64,000 bases of DNA from Minwuia thermotolerans (GCF_002924445.1 NZ_PIGG01000037.1:1-64000), one strand, 5' to 3'; shown: positions 47,470 to 56,152, numbered from the stretch's first letter. The notes: generated from the letters alone by a model not told the origin. Translations and numbers: made by a program.

Positions 47470-48146
47470 CGGTCCGGTTCCTCGTAGTCGCCGGGCCGCT
47501 CCAGCGCCTTGCGGCAGGGCGGGATCCAAATCAGCTTCGGGTCTATGCTGGTCCGTTTGAAATCCCGGCCCGGCCAGACGAACCATGCGTAGCTCGTCGC
47601 GCTCGACGCCTTTCGATCGAGCCGGCCCTTGAGCATCGGCACGCGCTCCGAGAACGGCGCGAAGATCAGTGGCGGGTTCGACTCGAAGATCTCGCGGTAC
47701 CGCGCCGCGCCCTCCAGGAAGACGGTGCGGACCAGCATGGCGACCGCGATCTCCGCGACCTCCTGGCCTCGGGCGACGAATTCGGCCGCCAGCCGGAAGG
47801 GCGGGTTGGTGATGACAAAGTGAGGGCCCGGCCGGTGCTCTACGATGTAGGGCAGGTACGGCATCAGGAAGTCGTGGGGTGGCCCCCCGTGCATTCTGGC
47901 GTCGACGTCGGTGCCGATGACCTCGCCGAAATACTCGGCAAGCGCATTGACCATGTGGTCCTCGCCGCAGGCCGGCTCCCAGACAACCGAGTGCGCGAGA
48001 AAGCTGCGATAGCCGTACTTGCCAAGGCCGACCAGCACGTGCTCGATCAGCGCCCGCGTCGCCCAGGGCGGCGTTGGGAAGAAGTCCAGAGAATCGTGCG
48101 GCTCGCGCCGCTGCGCCATCACGGCGCTGCTGCGGTTCTGGCTCAT
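47466..48146 (-). CDS. DNA N6-adenine methyltransferase-like protein
   Basis: The 226 residues show a SAM-binding motif I VVWEPACGEDHM (about residue 54) and the catalytic motif IV ITNPPF (about residue 113), with FFPTPPWATRALIEHVL at the N-terminus, a common phage methylase start. The target is unknown. It is a second methylase, in the early region, besides the mom-position one. Confidence 0.82.
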   Translation of the reverse strand: MSQNRSSAVMAQRREPHDSLDFFPTPPWATRALIEHVLVGLGKYGYRSFLAHSVVWEPACGEDHMVNALAEYFGEVIGTDVDARMHGGPPHDFLMPYLPYIVEHRPGPHFVITNPPFRLAAEFVARGQEVAEIAVAMLVRTVFLEGAARYREIFESNPPLIFAPFSERVPMLKGRLDRKASSATSYAWFVWPGRDFKRTSIDPKLIWIPPCRKALERPGDYEEPDR

Positions 48147-48856
48147 TTGCCGACTCCTCGTTTCGCGTCGCGGATGCGGCGGCCGTTGCGGCCGGCCTCG
48201 CGCTGCCGCTTCAGCCGGGCCGCGCCGCCTTTCAGCTGCTCGATCGAGAGCGGCGCGGCGTGGTGCTCCATCTCGATCGCGCTGATTCCGGCGGCGTGGC
48301 CGGGCGGCAATTTCGTGACCTTGCCCTTCGCCAGGAACGCGTCGATCGCCGCCTGCTCCTCGGCCGACCGGCGCAGGCTCGTGCGCGCGATCTCCTGCGG
48401 CCGCCGCGCCGGCAGCGCCGGAAAGGACGGCGCGCGGGCGGGTTCGATTGCCTTCTCAACGGGCTTTGAAGCCTGCTTGATCGCCGGCTGAGGCTTCGCC
48501 GCCGGCGGAGACGCGTGGAGGGAGGTAGCGGGATATGTCGCGGGAGTGGGTTGACAGCATTTATCCAGAGGCCGAGGTTCGTTGCAGGCCGGGGTCACAG
48601 CCTTGTTTTCGGGTCTGCAAGACCTGTCCACAGAGGTGGAGATGGCTTTCGGCCGGGTCGGCGCTGGATGTGAATCGTTAAGCATGCTGGCTTCTGGCGT
48701 CGACCTCGCGTCTTTCAGTTCGAGATCAATAAAGTCGCGGATCGCCTGGTACGGCTTCATGGTCCGCGCGGCGATCTCCGCCGGCTCGAGCCCGGCCTTC
48801 GCCAGGCGGCGGACGTGCTTGCGAGTCTCCCTGCTCCAGGTCATGCCCGCGGCCAT
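48143..48856 (-). CDS. Hypothetical protein with N-terminal HTH-like segment
   Basis: The 237 residues start TWSRETRKHVRRLAKAGLEP, AEIAARTMKPYQAIRDFIDL, a homeodomain-like HTH as in GcrA-type N-termini. A long Pro/Ala/Lys linker and a basic C-terminus follow. The linker DNA (about 48500-48720) is less GC-rich. The family is not recognised; a DNA-binding role is inferred. Confidence 0.6.
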   Translation of the reverse strand: MAAGMTWSRETRKHVRRLAKAGLEPAEIAARTMKPYQAIRDFIDLELKDARSTPEASMLNDSHPAPTRPKAISTSVDRSCRPENKAVTPACNEPRPLDKCCQPTPATYPATSLHASPPAAKPQPAIKQASKPVEKAIEPARAPSFPALPARRPQEIARTSLRRSAEEQAAIDAFLAKGKVTKLPPGHAAGISAIEMEHHAAPLSIEQLKGGAARLKRQREAGRNGRRIRDAKRGVGK

Positions 48857-48860
48857 CGCC

Positions 48861-49130
48861 TCAGCCCTCGATGTCGCAGCGGAAGCCCGGCCGCTCGCGC
48901 GCCTCGGCGTCCGCGGCCTCAGCCAGCCGGCGGAGGCAGTGCTGGCAGGCTTCCGGTTGCGGCAGGATCAGCTCGGCGTTCAGCACCTCGTTGGCCTCTG
49001 TCACCGCACGGGTGATCACCTGCCGGCGTTCAGCGCTGCGCGAGGAGCGCCCGGCCGGTGCGGCCGCCAGCGCAAGGTTCATCATCACGCGGCGCATCTC
49101 CTCGACGGTGGTGGTCGGGCGCGACGGCAT
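48861..49130 (-). CDS. Small early protein with Cys pair
   Basis: The 89 residues begin MPSRPTTTVEEMRRVMMNLA and contain QPEACQHCLRRLAEAAD (CxxC) and a late Cys. They occupy an otherwise empty gap and are coupled to the preceding gene by a two-base gap. The family is unknown. Confidence 0.6.
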   Translation of the reverse strand: MPSRPTTTVEEMRRVMMNLALAAAPAGRSSRSAERRQVITRAVTEANEVLNAELILPQPEACQHCLRRLAEAADAEARERPGFRCDIEG

Positions 49131-49132
49131 GG

Positions 49133-49504
49133 TCAGCTCCCGAAATCCGCGGCGATCCGCTGGGCGGCGTCGAGCGCCAGACCGATCATGGAGGCCGGCG
49201 CGGTCTCCGACCGGCGGTCCAGGTTCTCCGGATCGATCGGGCCGGTGGCGACGCGGGCCAGCGAGCGGCGCAGCGCCTCCAGCGGAATGCCGTGCTGCAG
49301 GGCGACGGACGCCATCACGGCCGCGTCCTCCAGGGCGTGGCGGGTCTCCGAGCCCTCCTTGCCGGCGAAGATGAAGATCTCGCGCAATTCGCCGGTCGCC
49401 GGATCGAAGCCGCAGCTGACTTCGGCCGACAGGCCGTTCCGCTCGATCGTCTCTGAGACGGACGGCCGCCGCTCCGGCAGGCGCTGGCGGGCGGCCGCGG
49501 TCAC
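49133..49504 (-). CDS. TSCPD-domain-like protein
   Basis: The 123 residues (GTG start) contain AEVSCGFDPATGELREIFIF, then MASVALQHGIPLEALRRSLA. This resembles the TSCPD domain otherwise found at the C-terminus of class II ribonucleotide reductases. A stand-alone copy in a phage early operon may touch nucleotide supply, but that is inference. Confidence 0.65.
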   Translation of the reverse strand: MTAAARQRLPERRPSVSETIERNGLSAEVSCGFDPATGELREIFIFAGKEGSETRHALEDAAVMASVALQHGIPLEALRRSLARVATGPIDPENLDRRSETAPASMIGLALDAAQRIAADFGS

Positions 49505-49713
49505 GGTTGACCTCCGGCTGCCATCGCGCCCGCAAGCTGGAAATGCGGCGGCGTGGGGCGGTAGAACGGCTCATTGAGCCGGCGGCAGAACTCGCGCGCC
49601 AGGCACTCGCTGCGGAAGCGGGCGACGACATCATCGCCGAAATGGGTGTCGATCACCGGGTGCGGCAACGCCTGCTTGTCGGCCGGGCCGGGCTGGAAGC
49701 GGGTAGAGATCAT
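49501..49713 (-). CDS. Small early protein of 70 residues
   Basis: Begins MISTRFQPGPADKQALPHPV and contains ARFRSECLAREFCRRLNEPF. Its start overlaps the DUF3164 stop (ATGA) and its stop overlaps the next GTG. The family is unrecognised; the coupling supports expression. Confidence 0.6.
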   Translation of the reverse strand: MISTRFQPGPADKQALPHPVIDTHFGDDVVARFRSECLAREFCRRLNEPFYRPTPPHFQLAGAMAAGGQP

Positions 49714-50354
49714 GACGCGCCCGCCAGCTCGGCCGGCGCCCTGGCGCTGGCGAGGTCGATGGTCACCGGCGTCCACGGCTCGCGCGGATGGTCGCGCTTG
49801 TAGAAGCGGACATACTCGCGGCTGCCCTGGATGCGGATGGAGTCGTTCAGCGCAGCGATCGCCTGCCGCCAGCCGTCGTCGTCGATCTCCAGCCGGCGGA
49901 GGCCGAACAGCGCCTCGCGGTTGATCCGGCCCTCCTTGTCGACCTGGAAGGCGTGGTCGACCAGCGTGCGGATCTTCGCGTCCGCGCCCTCCGACCATGC
50001 CGAGATGCAGGCGTCGAAGAGCTCCTTGGCGACCTGCAGCTCGGGCCCGAAGGTGAGCGAGTCCTGCACCTGCACGGACACCTTCATGCAGCCGTCGAAG
50101 GTGATCAGGGTGACGTTGCCCTTCTTGCCGCCGCGCGTGACGCCGTACTTCTCGGACAGCAGGTCCATGAAGGTCGCGACATCGTCGAAGGTGTGGCCGC
50201 GGAACCGCGCGATCTGCGCATTCAGCTCTTCGGCATAGCCCAGGATCTTGCGGACCGTCTGGTCCTCCAGGCGCTCGTGGTCCTTGACCATGTCCTCGGG
50301 CACCAGCCGGCCCTTCGCGTCCATGATGAAGCCATCGGGTATTTCGACATTCAT
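49710..50354 (-). CDS. DUF3164 protein
   Basis: The 214 residues show MDAKGRLVPEDMVKDHERLE, DQTVRKILGYAEELNAQIAR, and DSIRIQGSREYVRFYKRD at the end, the DUF3164 pattern common in Mu-like early regions downstream of B. Its function is unknown. It may bind DNA, given the basic C-terminal part. Confidence 0.87.
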   Translation of the reverse strand: MNVEIPDGFIMDAKGRLVPEDMVKDHERLEDQTVRKILGYAEELNAQIARFRGHTFDDVATFMDLLSEKYGVTRGGKKGNVTLITFDGCMKVSVQVQDSLTFGPELQVAKELFDACISAWSEGADAKIRTLVDHAFQVDKEGRINREALFGLRRLEIDDDGWRQAIAALNDSIRIQGSREYVRFYKRDHPREPWTPVTIDLASARAPAELAGAS

Positions 50355-50357
50355 AGA

Positions 50358-50435
50358 TCAGCTCCTTGCCCAGATGAGGTGAAGCCAGCGCAGCTGCTGG
50401 CGGATGAAGCGGCGGAGGTGGCTACGGCGTCTCAT
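50358..50435 (-). CDS. Possible 25-residue leader peptide
   Basis: A frame MRRRSHLRRFIRQQLRWLHL overlapping the stop region of the DnaA-like gene and ending just before the DUF3164 ribosome-binding site. It is very basic. It could couple translation of the two neighbours or be chance. Confidence 0.25.
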   Translation of the reverse strand: MRRRSHLRRFIRQQLRWLHLIWARS

Positions 50436-50865
50436 CGCAGAGCTCCTCGCGCAGCTGTTGGAGGGTGCGTTCGATCCCGTCGGCCAGCTTCTCCAGCCGC
50501 CAGATCAGGCGCTCGCGGTCGGCGCGGCCGGCCTCGCGCAACACTTCGAAATCCTCGAGAGCGAAATCCGCGTTTATCCCCTGGACGACCTTGGCGACGT
50601 CCGGCTGCGTCCTGAGCGCGTGCTCGGTCTTGCGAATGCCGTGCAGGATGCTGGTGTGATCGCGCCCGAAGAACCGGCCGATCTGAGATGAGGATTTGCC
50701 CAGGCGCCGGTAGATGAGATAGGCGGCAATGTGCCGGGCCTGCGAGGTCTCCCTGTTCCGGGCCTCGCTCATCATCGCCTCGACCGTCACGCCGCAAGCC
50801 TCGGCGGTCCGTTCCGCGACCTGCAGCATCCGGCTTTCGAACTGGTTGGCGGCAATGGCGTTCAT
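50422..50865 (-). CDS. DnaA domain IV-like DNA-binding protein
   Basis: The 147 residues contain RNRETSQARHIAAYLIYRRL, then SSSQIGRFFGRDHTSILHG. These are the helix-turn-helix and DHTSILHG (DHTTVL-like) signature by which DnaA reads its box. The ATPase domain is missing. It may bind DnaA boxes in phage or host DNA to steer or block initiation. Confidence 0.85.
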   Translation of the reverse strand: MNAIAANQFESRMLQVAERTAEACGVTVEAMMSEARNRETSQARHIAAYLIYRRLGKSSSQIGRFFGRDHTSILHGIRKTEHALRTQPDVAKVVQGINADFALEDFEVLREAGRADRERLIWRLEKLADGIERTLQQLREELCDETP

Positions 50866-51200
50866 CGCCGCCCCCTGAAGTCTTCCAGGCGCACCACCGG
50901 CTGCGTCGGGTCGGGCTCGAAGCTCGCCACCTCGCCGAAGCCGTCGATCTGTTGCGGCGCGGCCTCGCGATAGCCGGCCGGCGGCGGGACTTCGCCGGGC
51001 CGGCAGACGCGGACGGTCGAGCCGCCAAGGGCGTGCTGTGCGGGCTCGGCGACCACCCGCATCAGCTCCAGTTCGGCGACCCGTTCGATCGTCTCCTCGA
51101 AGCCGAGCAGCGCATACTGAAGCCGCTCCTCGGTGAGCTCGCCGCTCCGCATCAGGTCGCGGAGCTGGTCGACATGGTGTTGCAGGTCAGTGCTGAGCAT
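50862..51200 (-). CDS. Small early protein after MuB
   Basis: The 112 residues begin MLSTDLQHHVDQLRDLMRSG, with a GGAGG site six bases upstream; an ATG four codons earlier exists. It is acidic and helical in the first half, with a Pro-rich tail. The family is not recognised. Confidence 0.6.
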   Translation of the reverse strand: MLSTDLQHHVDQLRDLMRSGELTEERLQYALLGFEETIERVAELELMRVVAEPAQHALGGSTVRVCRPGEVPPPAGYREAAPQQIDGFGEVASFEPDPTQPVVRLEDFRGRR

Positions 51201-52158
51201 TGTCGCCTCCATCCTCGGAGAGCCGCTTCCAGGCGGCGCTGACGTGGGTGACGTTGAGCGGCTCCCCCTTGCTGTTGGCAAAGGCGCTCGCGATGCGCAG
51301 CACCTTGGTCATGCCGCGGAGCGCGCCCGGCTTGGTGGCGACCGCCTTCAGCAGCCGGACCGTGTCCGGGTCGGTGACCTTCCAGGCGCCGATCAGTTCG
51401 CAGACGTCTTCCGGCCAGGGCTTGCCTCGCGTGAACCGCATGCCGATCCGGCTGAACAGCTGCGCGAACTCCGGCCGCCGGCCCTCGCCCTGCAGCCGGC
51501 CGTAGACACTCTCGTTGCCCACCAGCGCGATACCGACGCCGTAGAGGTCGTGGAGCGAGCGGAGCTGGTCGAGCGCCTTGGAGACCAGGTGCTGGGCTTC
51601 GTCGACGATCAGCAGCCCGCCCGTGTCGCGCACCCGGGCGCCGATGGCCTCGGGCAGCTTCGTCGGGCTCTTCTCGGTCAGCTGCAGGGCCTGGGCGATG
51701 ACCTGGAGCATCGGATAGACGTTTGCCGTCGACGGCTGCATGGTCGCCATCCAGACATTCGGGTTCGTCCCGGCGTAATGCCCGCAGGCCGTGGTCTTGC
51801 CGATACCGGCGCCGCCGGCGACGACGACGATGTCCGGCCCGATTTGCGCCCATTGCAGGACGTCGGTGACACTCGAAGCGGTCCGGGTTTTCACGAACAT
51901 CGGCGCCTGCGGCAGGGACGAACGGGCGCGTTTGCGTTCCTCGCGGGAAGCAAGCCAGAGCTGCACCTTGCCGGCGACATTGTCGTTCCGGCCGGTATAG
52001 GTGCCCGACAGCCAGGCGCTCATGGTCGGCGCAGCAATGCCGGCGTCCCGGGCGGCTGAGGCGTGAGAAAGGTTCTCGTCCGCGATCAGCTTCTTCGCCT
52101 CGGCGCGGATCGCCTCGATCTCGGCGTCTGTAAGGGTCTGGTCCTTGGGAGCGTTCAT
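51187..52158 (-). CDS. Transposition target protein MuB-like AAA+ ATPase
   Basis: Selects and delivers target DNA to the transposase and gives target immunity. The 323 residues have an N-terminal HTH (SHASAARDAGIAAPTMSAWL), Walker A VVAGGAGIGKTT, Walker B GGLLIVDEAQHL, and a C-terminal domain with LRGMTKVLRIASAFANS. It directly follows transposase A with 66 bases between. Confidence 0.93.
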   Translation of the reverse strand: MNAPKDQTLTDAEIEAIRAEAKKLIADENLSHASAARDAGIAAPTMSAWLSGTYTGRNDNVAGKVQLWLASREERKRARSSLPQAPMFVKTRTASSVTDVLQWAQIGPDIVVVAGGAGIGKTTACGHYAGTNPNVWMATMQPSTANVYPMLQVIAQALQLTEKSPTKLPEAIGARVRDTGGLLIVDEAQHLVSKALDQLRSLHDLYGVGIALVGNESVYGRLQGEGRRPEFAQLFSRIGMRFTRGKPWPEDVCELIGAWKVTDPDTVRLLKAVATKPGALRGMTKVLRIASAFANSKGEPLNVTHVSAAWKRLSEDGGDNAQH

Positions 52159-52224
52159 GCTGTAGCCTTTCGCTTGTGCAGTTGTTGCTCAGGGGCGGGA
52201 TGGCCGTGGCGCGGCCGCCCGCCC

Positions 52225-54168
52225 CTACTCCTCGATCAGCCGGAGGTGACGGCGCTCCTGCGCCATCGTCCGGGCGAACGCCTCGTCGAAATCGAAATCC
52301 TGTTCCTCCGCCGGCGCCGCCGCGGCCGCCTGGCTGCCATTCGCGACCAGACGGATTGCCGGGGCCTCGGGCGCTACCGGCTCGTCCACGTCGGGCAGCA
52401 GCCGCGCGTACTCCTCCAGCGAGAGCGACTTCTCGATTTCCGCCGCTTCCCTGGTCGCGCGCTTGAAGGCGCTGCGTTTGCGGTTGTGGTCGCGCGCCTG
52501 GCCCGTGTCGGCGAAGCCGGCGGCCTCCAGGCACGCGGCCTCGGCGATCATCTGCCCGTCCAGGCGATAGACGGTGATGCCGTCGTGGAGATGATCGGGG
52601 TCGAAGCGGACGGTCAGGGCCTCGCCGGCGTGTTCGACCAGAGCCTCGGACCAGTAGCGGTTGCCCAGCAGCCGGATGGAGCCGGACTCACGGTCGGCGC
52701 GGACCTTCTCGGCGGCGAGCATGCACATGCGCAGCTGCTCCGGCGTCGCCTTCCGTATCAGCGACTGGCTGTAGCTCTGTCGGAACGCCTCCTCGAAGCT
52801 GAGCTTCCGGCGGCAGACCCGCGTGTTGCGGCCTGGCCGCGTGTTGTGCAGACGGATGCCCTGCTCGACGGTCTCGATGAAAGTCTCCACCGGTACCGCC
52901 TTCGAGCCGTAGTTCTCGGGCTTCGCGTCGGGGCGATTGCCGGTATAGGCGCCCTCGAAGGCGGGATGCTTCGCGATGGAATCGCAGAGGTCTTTGAAGG
53001 CGCGCTCGATCGGCTTCGATTGGCCGCTGTAGGGGCGGGTCCAGTGGATTTCCATGCCGAGCGCCGTCAGCACGCCGGCGGGCTCCTCGGGCTTCACCTT
53101 GAAGCGGTAGCGGTTGGGCGTGCCGCCGGTGATCCACTTCGAGGCGAAGCCCCGGCCATTGTCCAGCCAGACGCGATCGGGAATGCCGTACTTGCGGAAG
53201 ACGTCGCCGAAGGCGAGCCGCACCGTGTCGGCGTTCTCGCTGACATCGAAGCGCCAGCTCAGGAGGGCGCCGGAATAGAGGTCCTGGATGGCGACCATCA
53301 TCGGCCGCACGATTCTGCCGTCGTACCACCGCACGAAGACGTCCCACTTGTGGCCGTCCGCGTTCACCGCTTCCAGGGCGTGGAACAAGGAGCGGTCGCG
53401 CTCCTGCGGCGGGTAGAGCCGGTGCAGGGCGTCATAGCCCTCGCGCAGCAGCACCTGCACCGGTCGCGGGATTTCGTTCTCGAGGCGCCGTTGCAGGGTC
53501 CGCTTCGCCGGGATGGTCCAGCCATGTTCGCCGGCGGCGAGCTCCAGCCGCTGGTAGCAGGTCTCGAAACTCGGCTGCGACAGTCGGAGATAGTCGGCCT
53601 TCAGAAACTCCCAGGCGCGCGGATCGCATCCGGCGGTCTTCGTCCGGCCGGTGTGCTTCGGCGCCAGCGCCGGCAGCCAGTCGGCGCGATCGAGACCTGC
53701 CACGAGACGGAACCAGTCATAGACCGCCGACTTGCCGACCTTGTGGGCGTTGGCGACGGCGCAGACGGCGTTGTTCTTCGACATGCCGCCGCGTTTCAGC
53801 GCCTCGATCTCCTCCAGGACCTTCAGCCGTTCCCGCGCCTTGCGCTTCCGGCTGTCAGGCAGGCTCTCGAACCAGCTCCAGTCGACCCGCTCGGCCGTCG
53901 ATCCGGGCGCCGTCGGCGCGGCCGTGTCGACGGGCGCGGCCAGCGCGGCCTTCGCGATGGCCATCTGCGCCCGCTCGGGCAGAACGCTGCGGTGGTACTC
54001 CATGCCCCCGCCGCGGCCCCTGCGCTTCCGGGCCAAAGGGTCGCCGGCGACCCTCCGCCGGTCGGCCCAGCACTCCCGCCTGGCCATCAGCTGGATCGCG
54101 CGAACAGTGGTCGGCAGACCACTCAGCCCTGCCTCCGCCAGCTCGGCCGCTGTCCACCAGTCCTTCAT
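52225..54168 (-). CDS. DDE transposase MuA-like
   Basis: Catalyses strand transfer of the phage ends into target DNA for integration and replication. The 647 residues begin MKDWWTAAELAEAGLSGLPT (MuA-type winged helix), followed by further HTH domains (SKNNAVCAVANAHKVGKSAV). The catalytic core has Asp271 in VNADGHKWDVF, Asp336 in WLDNGRGF and Glu388 in KPIERAFKDL. The C-terminal barrel and a basic/acidic tail that contacts B follow. All three catalytic residues are present, so it is likely active. The ATG overlaps the upstream gene's stop. Confidence 0.96.
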   Translation of the reverse strand: MKDWWTAAELAEAGLSGLPTTVRAIQLMARRECWADRRRVAGDPLARKRRGRGGGMEYHRSVLPERAQMAIAKAALAAPVDTAAPTAPGSTAERVDWSWFESLPDSRKRKARERLKVLEEIEALKRGGMSKNNAVCAVANAHKVGKSAVYDWFRLVAGLDRADWLPALAPKHTGRTKTAGCDPRAWEFLKADYLRLSQPSFETCYQRLELAAGEHGWTIPAKRTLQRRLENEIPRPVQVLLREGYDALHRLYPPQERDRSLFHALEAVNADGHKWDVFVRWYDGRIVRPMMVAIQDLYSGALLSWRFDVSENADTVRLAFGDVFRKYGIPDRVWLDNGRGFASKWITGGTPNRYRFKVKPEEPAGVLTALGMEIHWTRPYSGQSKPIERAFKDLCDSIAKHPAFEGAYTGNRPDAKPENYGSKAVPVETFIETVEQGIRLHNTRPGRNTRVCRRKLSFEEAFRQSYSQSLIRKATPEQLRMCMLAAEKVRADRESGSIRLLGNRYWSEALVEHAGEALTVRFDPDHLHDGITVYRLDGQMIAEAACLEAAGFADTGQARDHNRKRSAFKRATREAAEIEKSLSLEEYARLLPDVDEPVAPEAPAIRLVANGSQAAAAAPAEEQDFDFDEAFARTMAQERRHLRLIEE

Positions 54169-54626
54169 CAGCGGATGCCCTTTCGGGCGAGGCGGCGCGC
54201 CATGTCGTAGTGGCGGTCCAGGTCTTCCTTGGCGTCGGCCAGCTGGCCCACTTCGACCCAGGGCAGCCAGCGGTCCTCGATCACCGACCAGCCCAACGGC
54301 TCCGCCGCGATCTGCAGCAGCCGCCGGTCGCCGGTGACGTGGACCAGCGCCATCAGACGCAGGAAGCTGATCGTGTGTTCTTCCTTCGCCGGGCTGGCAT
54401 AGGCGTCGAGCGTCGACTTGCTGACGGCCTCGCCGAGCCACTCCGACATGGCCTTGGCCACCTCGCTGCGGTCGAATTCGCAGTCGTTCAGCGTCTCGGA
54501 AATGGCCCGCGCGATCCTGATCCTGAGGTCGGCGGCGCGGACGCGCTGCTCGTCATAGCGCGCCACCAGCTTGGGCGGCTCCCATTCGAACAGGTCCAGC
54601 GTCTGACCATCCCGGCGCCGCGCCAT
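54168..54626 (-). CDS. Conserved early protein upstream of transposase
   Basis: The 152 residues start MARRRDGQTLDLFEWEPPKL. RSEVAKAMSEWLGEAVSKST and LDAYASPAKEEHTISFLRLM suggest a helix-turn-helix core. It is ATGA-coupled to both neighbours. The same type of protein often precedes A in alphaproteobacterial Mu-like phages; its role is unknown, perhaps regulatory. Confidence 0.7.
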   Translation of the reverse strand: MARRRDGQTLDLFEWEPPKLVARYDEQRVRAADLRIRIARAISETLNDCEFDRSEVAKAMSEWLGEAVSKSTLDAYASPAKEEHTISFLRLMALVHVTGDRRLLQIAAEPLGWSVIEDRWLPWVEVGQLADAKEDLDRHYDMARRLARKGIR

Positions 54627-55462
54627 CAGATGCGCTCCAGACGGTAGCCGCGGGCGGCGACGGCGTCGGCCAGCTCGTCCTCGTCCAGCTCGGCGACGAA
54701 GGCGCGCCGCTCGTCGGCCGAGGCCCGGTTCCATAGATTCCACATGCGGCTGGTCGGCGTCTTCGCCTCGGGCGCTTCGGTCTCGCCATCGACCTTCGCC
54801 AGGGCGTCGGCCACGCTCGCCGCGCGGGCGGCCTCGTCCTCGGCCGTCAGCAACAGCGCGACGCGCTGTTGCTTCCGCGGTTCCAGCCGCGACAGCGACT
54901 CCAGCTCCCGCTGGCTGTCCTCGAACGGGGTGCCGCGCAGCCTGTCGGCGGCGAGCTCGTCCAGGTCGTGGCCGATCAGCGCCTGGCGCTGGACGGTTCT
55001 GGCGCTGCAACTCGCCCGCAGCGCGACGGAGCGATACCAATCTGCCAACCGTGGCACATTGGTCGCGTGATCGCTCCGCCGGTCGCCGCCGTGCCGGGCG
55101 TGAGTGCGCTCCTGGAAAAGACACTTCAGCTGGTGCAGGAACTGGCACCGCTCCAGCGCGGAGAGCTCGATGCGGCAGAGGTTCTCCATCAGCTCGCGCT
55201 CGCGCCGGGCATTGGCGTCGTCCTCGCAGACGAGCACGTCGATCTCTTCGTGGCCGAGTTCCTGGACCGCGGTCAGCCGGTGCAGGCCGGCAACCAGGCG
55301 CCAGCGCCCTCCCTCCTCCTGGCCGACTTCGATCGGGTTGCGAAGTCCGTGGACCTCGATGTCCGCCTTGAGAGGCCCGAGCGCCCGCCGGTCGACGGGA
55401 CGGATGCGGCGCCCGACAAGGATGTCGGCGACGGGGATGCGCTTCAGGACGAGACCGGTCAT
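54626..55462 (-). CDS. ParB/Spo0J-like nuclease-domain protein
   Basis: The 278 residues have an N-terminal ParB domain: KRIPVADILVGRRIRPVDRR, HGLRNPIEV, RLVAGLHRLTAVQELG, and ENLCRIELSALERCQFLHQL. An HTH-like region and a C-terminal acidic helix follow. No ParA is present, so it is more likely a DNA-binding regulator or replication helper than a partition protein. Confidence 0.88.
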   Translation of the reverse strand: MTGLVLKRIPVADILVGRRIRPVDRRALGPLKADIEVHGLRNPIEVGQEEGGRWRLVAGLHRLTAVQELGHEEIDVLVCEDDANARRERELMENLCRIELSALERCQFLHQLKCLFQERTHARHGGDRRSDHATNVPRLADWYRSVALRASCSARTVQRQALIGHDLDELAADRLRGTPFEDSQRELESLSRLEPRKQQRVALLLTAEDEAARAASVADALAKVDGETEAPEAKTPTSRMWNLWNRASADERRAFVAELDEDELADAVAARGYRLERI

Positions 55463-55662
55463 GGCGCGGTACTCGAGACGCCGAGGTGCCAGCCGCCGCA
55501 GAATTCGCAGCGATAGGCCTCGCGGCCCTTGATCTTCCGGCGGCCCTTGAGGGCGCGGTGCGCGAGGGTGCCATTCGGAAAGCGCTTCTTGCCGGAGCAC
55601 TGGGCCAGCTGCGCTTCATGCTTGGATAGCGTCGTCGGGCGGAGCTTGGTGCGGGCGCCCAT
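55459..55662 (-). CDS. Small Zn-finger-like protein
   Basis: The 66 residues contain AQCSGKKRFPNGTLAHRALK, then YRCEFCGGWHLG: a C-x(n)-CxxC-x3-H arrangement. This short protein type is widespread in phages. The start chosen follows GGGAGG; an in-frame ATG nine codons earlier overlaps ner. It is coupled to the ParB-like gene. Confidence 0.7.
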   Translation of the reverse strand: MGARTKLRPTTLSKHEAQLAQCSGKKRFPNGTLAHRALKGRRKIKGREAYRCEFCGGWHLGVSSTAP

Positions 55663-55664
55663 GT

Positions 55665-55958
55665 CTACGCCGCCTCCCGCTTTTGACACTGACTCCGGCC
55701 GCGCCCGGCGCTACGGTTCAGGCTGGAGAGACGGCGGTTGCCGTCGGCGTCGAACCATTCGGGCCAGAGTTCGTGCACGCTCCGGCCCAGGAACTCGGCG
55801 ATGATGCGGTTGCCGGTCGGCTGCGGCCTGCGGGTGGCGCAGCGGATCGTCGAGGTCGAGACGCCGTGACGGCGCGCGAGTTCCGACATGGACCCGATCC
55901 GCTTGCGGATCTCGGCCATGATGTCGTTCGGGTCTGCGTTCCTTGCCTTCTGGGCCAT
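55665..55958 (-). CDS. ner: Ner-like transcription regulator
   Basis: The 97 residues show IRKRIGSMSELARRHGVSTS and TIRCATRRPQPTGNRIIAEF, then LGRSVHELWPEWF, the Ner/Nlp (SfsB) HTH pattern. In Mu, Ner represses early and repressor promoters after infection. It is the first gene of the early operon and faces the CI-like repressor across 194 bases. Confidence 0.9.
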   Translation of the reverse strand: MAQKARNADPNDIMAEIRKRIGSMSELARRHGVSTSTIRCATRRPQPTGNRIIAEFLGRSVHELWPEWFDADGNRRLSSLNRSAGRGRSQCQKREAA

Positions 55959-56036
55959 CCGTCTCTCTGTCCGATCGCCGGCCCCGCCAGGCCGGCTTTG
56001 TTCGCGCTATGCGCATCGCAACTGAGACGAGGGTAC

Positions 56037-56070
56037 GCAAAATTATGGGCTTCTATCAACATAATTTCGC
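56037..56070. promoter_or_regulatory. Operator dyad between ner and repressor
   Basis: GCAAAATTATG (56037-56047) and CATAATTTCGC (56060-56070) form an 11-bp inverted repeat with one mismatch across 12 bases. Related half-sites GCAATTTTGG (56103) and GCAATATCAT (56122 and again inside the repressor gene near 56225) follow. The region is AT-rich compared with the surroundings and should hold the divergent early and repressor promoters. Confidence 0.6.
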
Positions 56071-56152
56071 GCTTCGTAGTTCAAGATAGAGCGCATGATC
56101 ATGCAATTTTGGATTTTCTCCGCAATATCATTCACTTGCGGGAACAACGAAA

